A DNA stretch of 10,342 nucleotides from contig JASFBJ010000115.1 of NCBI GenBank assembly GCA_030149585.1, positions 1-10,342 of the forward strand, read 5' to 3'. The notes beneath the pieces are model-generated. The model was not told the origin of the DNA. It saw only the letters and a program-made list of their open reading frames with translations, and made no database searches. Numbering within the stretch: position 1 is the first letter of the stretch; the number at the start of each line of letters is the position of its first letter. The stretch is from Desulfobacterales bacterium. Its GTDB lineage: Bacteria; Desulfobacterota; Desulfobacteria; Desulfobacterales; JASFBJ01. A program made the translations under genes and the position numbers. Shown one piece after another: positions 5,811 through 10,342 of this stretch.

Positions 5811-6275
5811 TCAATTAAATGCTGTTTCAGATTTATAGTGTTTCGTATGATATTTTAAAAAATACTCAAGCTTTAAGGATTGCCGCGTTGTCATATTAAT
5901 AAATTTTATGCTCTGCGTTTTCATTTCCAATGGGCTCAAGGTATTATCGCCTTCTAATGAAGTATCTAAAATTGTTTTAAATTGAATATTTTCCAGATAA
6001 AAATCATCATCAGCCAGAAGAATATCAATCTCATCTATTTTATCTCCTTGATTTTCTTTTGAGATATAAGAAAATGAGAGACCACCTCTGCCGACATTCA
6101 GGATTTGTCCTAATTTATGTGGCCTGGATTTATAAACAGCCATGCCAACTTCACCTTTGCTCATTTTGCTTATACTGTCTAATTTTCCTGACTCAGATTT
6201 TACCATGGCAATTGCCTGATTCCTGGTTGCATAGCGTTTGTGTTTTCGGCGTTCAGTATATTTGATTTTTTGCAT
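5811..6275 (-). CDS. PilZ-domain protein, putative c-di-GMP receptor
   Basis: The 154-residue product starts with the basic PilZ signature RRKHKR (9-14) and carries the second element as NVGRGG (60-65) in LNVGRGGLSF. In classical PilZ domains this is D/N-x-S-x-x-G; here Ser is replaced by Gly62, so binding of c-di-GMP may be altered, although the arginines are intact. An insertion (about 23-50) separates the two motifs, and the C-terminal half is strand-rich, as expected of the PilZ barrel, ending in a helical tail. The ATG at 6275 has AGGAAAG about 6 bases upstream on the minus strand. It converges with the helicase gene, with 31 bases between their stop codons. In flagellated bacteria PilZ proteins often tune motility or attachment; here this is only inference. 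Confidence 0.85.
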   Translation of the reverse strand: MQKIKYTERRKHKRYATRNQAIAMVKSESGKLDSISKMSKGEVGMAVYKSRPHKLGQILNVGRGGLSFSYISKENQGDKIDEIDILLADDDFYLENIQFKTILDTSLEGDNTLSPLEMKTQSIKFINMTTRQSLKLEYFLKYHTKHYKSETAFN

Positions 6276-6600
6276 AGCAGCTTTCCTTTCATAAATATTA
6301 AATTATTGAATTTAAAGAGATAATAGGGATTTGCCAAAATATACTTTAACAAAAAAAGTATGGTTCCAAGGGTTTGTTGACTGCTTTAAAAAAGTAAATT
6401 AAATAAGATAGTTGAAAATGATTAACCAAAATATATAAATAGAGACCAGGCTGAAAATAACACTTGTTACAGCAGTGGCAAAAGCTTAACGGCTGCAGGT
6501 AAAAGATATTGCGAGTGGGAGTCGGCAAAATTATTAATATAGATGTATATCTATTATCAATCAGGCAAAAACGTGTCAAGAAAAAAATATAAATTTTTTA
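6276..6600. other. Intergenic region between pfaD and the PilZ gene
   Basis: No convincing gene lies in these 325 bases; a 77-codon minus-strand frame at 6346-6579 has no ribosome binding site or protein-like composition. On the minus strand there is a promoter-like TTGACA (6574-6579) with GATAAT at 6553-6558, but the 15-base spacer is short and it lies far from the PilZ start. A 7-base inverted repeat ATACTTT/AAAGTAT (6341-6347 and 6355-6361) and a small ATAGAT/ATCTAT palindrome (6539-6554) are also present. No GC-rich terminator for pfaD is seen. Confidence 0.5.
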
Positions 6601-8232
6601 TTATTTTATTATCATTTTTGGCATTGGAGCAAAATTACCTGCTCCTTGAGGCAAATTTATACCCTGACAACGCAGCCAGGCGGCCCTGGTTGAAACAGCG
6701 GCACCATATAAAAGATTTAGAGCAATTATTACGGTTTTTCGGTTTTCCGGCCTTTCGAGAAAACTGCCCTTTGCCCATTCATTAAAGGCTCCCATGGCAG
6801 GTCCGCACCAGATCTGATAATCAATTTTGCGGGATTGATCACCAGCTATGGCCCAACCAGATGCCCTGCCGAGATAGGAGCGAAATACCAGGGCCATTTT
6901 ATGTTTTGAGTCTTGTTCTGCCTTGAAAATTTGAGAAGGATCGTTTGCAGCAAAAAAAGTTCTGGTTTTTTCCCATTCATCGTTAAAACTGCAACGGAAA
7001 AAAGTTTTTTCCAGGATGGAGCGCTGTTTGGAAGGAATCTTTTCATATCGGGCATAGTTGCGGTAGAATTCATACAGCTTTGCGGCTTTTAATGAAAACA
7101 TGGTGCCGCGCTTTAAAACCTGTACTTTAACACCAAGTTCAAACATATCTGCTGCAGGAGCCATGGTTACATCTGCCTGGCCGGCTTCCGCCAGCATTTG
7201 GCGAACCACATCCGAGGTGCCTGATTCAACACAGGCCTGATTAATCGAACCAGTAAGAATATAGGCTGCACCCATTGCAAAAGCAGCTGCCGCTGAATTT
7301 GGGGTGGAAATGCCTCCTGCCAGGCCGACATTTAGTGGCTGTTGATAGTGAAATATTTGGGAAAGTTCATCGCGCAGGGTCAGCATAGTCGGTAAAAGTG
7401 CAAGAGCCGGCCGGTTATCCGTATGCCCGCCGGAATCAGCTTCAGCCGTTAAATCCTGTGCCATTGGAATTATTTTGGCCAGAGCAGCTTCTTGTTCAGT
7501 GATCAGATTTTTCTCCAGAAGTCGGGTTATATATTTTTCAGGCGGAGGAGAAAAAAATTTACGGGCAACCTCAATTCTGGAAACTTTGGCAATAATCTTA
7601 TTTGGGCAAATTGGATTACCATGTTGATCAGAATGGATGCCTTTGACTCTATAATAAACCAGGGGCAAGGTCAGATCCAGATATGCCGAAGCGCTTATCA
7701 GGTGAATTTTTTGTTTTAAATATAGCTTGACAAGGTTCATCTCCAGTTCAGGATCATTGGGGCTGTGAATCAGGTTAAAGCCAAAGGGCAGGGGAGTGGG
7801 CTGATTTTGCAATTCGTGGATTGCCTGATTCACCTGATCCAAGGATAAACCGGCAGCGCCGAAAAATCCCAGCATACCTGCTTCACCAACAGCTTTGACC
7901 ATTTGAACTGAAGTTATTCCATTGGCCATCGCACCCACTATATAAGCGTAACGTAAATTATGATTTTTTTTAAATTGATCTTCGCCAAAAGATTTTGGGT
8001 GCAGGCATGGAATATGCGCTTTTAAAGGATAACCGGATTTCATGTCGGCATTTTGATTGCCAAAGCTGATAATTCCATCTTTTGCCACAGCCATTTGATT
8101 TTCTTTGTTAACTATGAACATCGGGGAATTGATATCAGCTATTCCCTCAATAATAGATTGATTCCCAGGTACAGGAGCATTTTTTCCAGCCTGCCACCAT
8201 CCTGAAAAATTTGAATCAGAATTTAATTTCAT
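6601..8232 (-). CDS. pfaD: PfaD-family trans-acting enoyl reductase
   Basis: The 543-residue product has the normal length and order of PfaD proteins, which are FMN-dependent TIM-barrel enoyl reductases related to 2-nitropropane dioxygenases. They act in trans on acyl chains held by polyunsaturated-fatty-acid or polyketide synthases. Characteristic stretches are EADSGGHTDNRP (264-275), GLAGGISTPNSAAAAFAMGA (303-322), the QACVESGTSDVVRQML segment (332-347), KVQVLKRGTMF (369-379) and the C-terminal DYQIWCGPAMGAFNEW (471-486). The ATG at 8232 has GGAG five bases upstream on the minus strand. It lies 67 bases after xerD, probably in one transcript with it. No synthase, ketosynthase or acyl-carrier gene is in the window, so its partner must be encoded elsewhere. 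No truncation or missing motif is evident. Confidence 0.95.
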   Translation of the reverse strand: MKLNSDSNFSGWWQAGKNAPVPGNQSIIEGIADINSPMFIVNKENQMAVAKDGIISFGNQNADMKSGYPLKAHIPCLHPKSFGEDQFKKNHNLRYAYIVGAMANGITSVQMVKAVGEAGMLGFFGAAGLSLDQVNQAIHELQNQPTPLPFGFNLIHSPNDPELEMNLVKLYLKQKIHLISASAYLDLTLPLVYYRVKGIHSDQHGNPICPNKIIAKVSRIEVARKFFSPPPEKYITRLLEKNLITEQEAALAKIIPMAQDLTAEADSGGHTDNRPALALLPTMLTLRDELSQIFHYQQPLNVGLAGGISTPNSAAAAFAMGAAYILTGSINQACVESGTSDVVRQMLAEAGQADVTMAPAADMFELGVKVQVLKRGTMFSLKAAKLYEFYRNYARYEKIPSKQRSILEKTFFRCSFNDEWEKTRTFFAANDPSQIFKAEQDSKHKMALVFRSYLGRASGWAIAGDQSRKIDYQIWCGPAMGAFNEWAKGSFLERPENRKTVIIALNLLYGAAVSTRAAWLRCQGINLPQGAGNFAPMPKMIIK

Positions 8233-8299
8233 AATAACTCCAACAGGATGAAAATATGAAAAACAGTTATTTCGTCCTCTTTCTTAAGCAGTATGTATT

Positions 8300-9223
8300 T
8301 TATCCCCGAGGATGATATTTTTGATGAATCTCTTTTAGATGTTTACGTGCCACATGAGTGTATATCTGGGTGGTTGCAATGTCAACATGACCTAACATCA
8401 TCTGTACTGATCGTAAATCCGCGCCTCCTTCCAGAAGATGGGTTGCAAAAGAGTGACGAAGAGAGTGAGGATAAATTTTTTTATTAATACTGGATTGTTG
8501 AGAGTATTTACGGAGTAATTTCCAAAATCCCTGACGAGTCATTGGTTTACCGGCTCTGGCAACAAAAATATATTGGCTTGCTATATTTTTTAGAAGAAGG
8601 GGTCTGGCATTTTTGATATAATCGTCAACTCTATTTCTGGCATAAAGACCTATTGGGACAACCCTTTCTTTTGAACCTTTTCCCATTACTCTAATAAAAC
8701 AGGCTTCAAGATTGATGTCGGATATTTTAAGCAAAATCAGTTCACTCACCCTTAAACCAGCCGCGTAAAGCAGTTCAATCATGGCACCATCTCTTATACT
8801 GGTCGGCTTTTTGGAATCAGGAATATTTAATAGAATATTTATTTCCGCTACTGACAGAACATCCGGCAGTTTAAGACCTGTTTTGGGAAAATCAATAATT
8901 TTAGCTGGATTGATTTTAAGTATTTTTTCAAGGACCAGATATTTAAAAAATCCTCGTAATGTTGCCAGATGTCTTGCGCGAGACCGAGCTTTAAGCCCAA
9001 GTTTTTTAAGCTCAATAAGATAGGCCAGGATAACAGGTGTGTCAGCCTCTTTTATGGTATTGATTCCCTGGTTTTCCAGAAATTTCAAAAATTCGCTTAA
9101 ATCCCTGCCATAAGATTCAAGAGTCAAGTCTGCCAGACCCTTTTCAAACAAAAGAAAATTAAAATATTTATCCGCCAGATCATCAAACCAACTGGTTTCC
9201 GGTGCTTTTACAGAAATTTTCAC
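8300..9223 (-). CDS. xerD: Tyrosine recombinase XerD
   Basis: The 307-residue product has an N-terminal core-binding SAM-like domain (about 15-100) with LTLESYGRDL and a C-terminal catalytic domain with the full residue set: R158 (AGLRVSEL), K182 (GKGSKER), H253 and R256 (HSLRHSFATH), H279 (LGHVDIATTQ) and the nucleophile Y288 (IYTH). The length and the ending YHPRG are typical of XerD, which with XerC resolves chromosome dimers at dif. The start is GTG at 9223, only six bases after the stop of the upstream peptidase gene, with no strong ribosome binding site, so translational coupling is likely. No attachment site or integrase-type cargo is seen, which argues against a phage integrase. Confidence 0.92.
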   Translation of the reverse strand: MKISVKAPETSWFDDLADKYFNFLLFEKGLADLTLESYGRDLSEFLKFLENQGINTIKEADTPVILAYLIELKKLGLKARSRARHLATLRGFFKYLVLEKILKINPAKIIDFPKTGLKLPDVLSVAEINILLNIPDSKKPTSIRDGAMIELLYAAGLRVSELILLKISDINLEACFIRVMGKGSKERVVPIGLYARNRVDDYIKNARPLLLKNIASQYIFVARAGKPMTRQGFWKLLRKYSQQSSINKKIYPHSLRHSFATHLLEGGADLRSVQMMLGHVDIATTQIYTHVARKHLKEIHQKYHPRG

Positions 9224-9229
9224 AGAAAA

Positions 9230-10342
9230 TTATATCTCAATAATATATTTTGCAGGATCAAGGCTATTAAGAACTTCTGCGTGATTTTTACGCACAACCA
9301 CCTGATTTTCTATTCTAATCCCGCCCCAATCAGGAAGATAGATCCCAGGTTCAACCGTGACTAACATCCCCTCAGTTAATCTGGTATTGCCAAGTGGACT
9401 TAATGATGGCTGCTCATGGACTTTAAGTCCGGTACCATGTCCCAGACCATGGCCAAATTTATCTTTGAATCCCATGCGGCCAATATAATCCCTGGCAATT
9501 TTATCCACAGCCTGAGAATCAACCCCGTCTTTTATTGAAGAAATTGCTTTTTGCTGGGCATCCAGTACAATTTGATATATTTTGCTGAATTTATGATCTG
9601 GTTTCCCGATAATCAAGGTTCTGGATGTGTCAGAACAGTAGCCATCAAGTCTGGCTCCAAAATCAAAAAGAATCGGCTGTCCAATATTAAATTTTCGTTT
9701 TCCAGGAACAGCATGGGGCAGGGCGCCATTTGGACCGGAAGCAACGATTATCGGAAAAGCCAGATCTTCAGCGCCGGCTTCCCGCATCATTTTTTCCATT
9801 TCCCAGGCAGTTTCTATTTCAGTCATTTCCGGCTTAATTTTATAAGCCACTTTTCTAAAGGCATCTTCTGCTATTGCTAATGCCGAACAAGTAGCTAAAA
9901 TTTCTGCTTCAGTTTTAATCATGCGTTGTTTTTCAACTATATTTTCAGTTGGTATAAGCTTGACGGATAAAGAAGTCTTTTGAAGTTCAGTTTTTATTTC
10001 TTGATATTGTTTACAGGAAAGACGTTCCGACTCAAATCCAAGTTGCTCTGTTCCAAGTGAGGCGAAAATCTCAGGCATGGATTTAATGAGTCCTTTTTTA
10101 TAACAGATAATATTAAAAAGAGGTGCCTCTTGTCTGGCCTGAAGCTCAAAACGGGAATCCGTGGCCAGGACAAGCTTGTCGGCACTAATAAAAAGAGCGC
10201 CTGCTGATTCGTTAAATTGGACATCTTCACTAATAAACCCGCTTAAATATCGACGGTTGACGTCTGTAAGAACCATAAATGTATCAATTTTATTTTCAAT
10301 CATCAATTTTCTGAGTTTATATAATCTGTTTTGAATTATTTT
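9230..10342 (-). CDS. M24-family Xaa-Pro peptidase (aminopeptidase P / prolidase type), 5' partial
   Basis: The product has an N-terminal creatinase-like domain (about 1-125) and a C-terminal pitta-bread metallopeptidase domain. Numbered from the internal ATG at 10303 plus one residue (TTG 10306), the five metal ligands are D215, D226, H290, E319 and E333, with H198 and H297 as the accessory active-site histidines. It would release N-terminal residues preceding proline or cleave Xaa-Pro dipeptides, using two Mn or Co-type metal ions in the cytoplasm. The frame stays open past 10306 to the right edge, and the added residues read KIIQNRLYKLRKL, just what precedes the MIENKID segment in this family. 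The real start therefore lies beyond the window. The gene is followed by xerD after six bases. Confidence 0.93.
   Translation of the reverse strand, partial: KIIQNRLYKLRKLMIENKIDTFMVLTDVNRRYLSGFISEDVQFNESAGALFISADKLVLATDSRFELQARQEAPLFNIICYKKGLIKSMPEIFASLGTEQLGFESERLSCKQYQEIKTELQKTSLSVKLIPTENIVEKQRMIKTEAEILATCSALAIAEDAFRKVAYKIKPEMTEIETAWEMEKMMREAGAEDLAFPIIVASGPNGALPHAVPGKRKFNIGQPILFDFGARLDGYCSDTSRTLIIGKPDHKFSKIYQIVLDAQQKAISSIKDGVDSQAVDKIARDYIGRMGFKDKFGHGLGHGTGLKVHEQPSLSPLGNTRLTEGMLVTVEPGIYLPDWGGIRIENQVVVRKNHAEVLNSLDPAKYIIEI

Noticed and set aside
6377..6405. Plus-strand sigma-70 promoter TTGACT with TAAATA
   Set aside because: The -10 box is poor and there is no plus-strand gene downstream.
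6346..6579. Minus-strand 77-codon frame
   Set aside because: Composition is rich in aromatic residues and Cys with no domain, no ribosome binding site, and it fills an AT-rich spacer; likely chance.
8245..8278. AGGATGAAA/TTTCGTCCT inverted repeat between xerD and pfaD
   Set aside because: Nine-base arms with a mismatch that is C:A on the transcribed (minus) strand; not strong enough to call a terminator or attenuator.
8300..9223. Phage integrase or mobile-element recombinase
   Set aside because: Length, YHPRG ending and operon position fit chromosomal XerD, and no attachment repeats or cargo are visible.

Overview
The window looks like AT-rich chromosomal DNA from a motile Gram-negative bacterium. 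A member of Desulfobacterota (Desulfobacterales-like) is my best guess, from the flagellar rod-like gene with a sigma-54-type promoter, the PilZ protein, the PfaD enoyl reductase and the general protein style. This is inference; no rRNA or other marker is present.

Region 1 (1-1827, + strand) is the 3' end of a type I BREX phage-defence locus: the last codons of a probable pglZ, then brxL. It is visibly richer in G+C than its flanks (28/60 at 421-480 against 20/60 at 2101-2160, hand counts). The brxL frame has an intact AAA+ ATPase part but stops exactly where the C-terminal Lon-like domain should begin. A short stretch resembling the normal BrxL C-terminus follows in another frame, which suggests an internal deletion. 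A roughly 145-bp snap-back (foldback) element separates pglZ and brxL. It is flanked by TAAGGGT direct repeats that supply the pglZ stop codon on one side and the brxL ribosome binding site on the other.

Region 2 (1875-4387) is a run of small genes with long, AT-rich spacers: an unrecognised coiled-coil-like protein (-), a short flagellar rod-type (FlgC/FlgB-like) protein preceded by a sigma-54-type promoter, a bacterial CULT-domain (cereblon-like) zinc protein whose start codon abuts a perfect 16-bp inverted repeat, an unrecognised 109-residue protein behind a near-consensus sigma-70 promoter with an operator-like palindrome in its spacer, and a small two-helix membrane protein.

Region 3 (4421-6275) holds a stand-alone XPB-like SF2 helicase (+) converging on a PilZ-domain protein (-).

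Region 4 (6601-10342, - strand) is a probable operon read right to left: an M24 Xaa-Pro peptidase (5' end beyond the window), xerD six bases downstream, and pfaD 67 bases further on. These look like core or metabolic genes. The PfaD has no polyketide or PUFA synthase beside it here, so it must act in trans on a complex encoded elsewhere or on the unseen side.

The most notable items are the Lon-less BrxL with its foldback insertion, the CULT-domain protein, and the promoter/operator architecture at 3711-3783.
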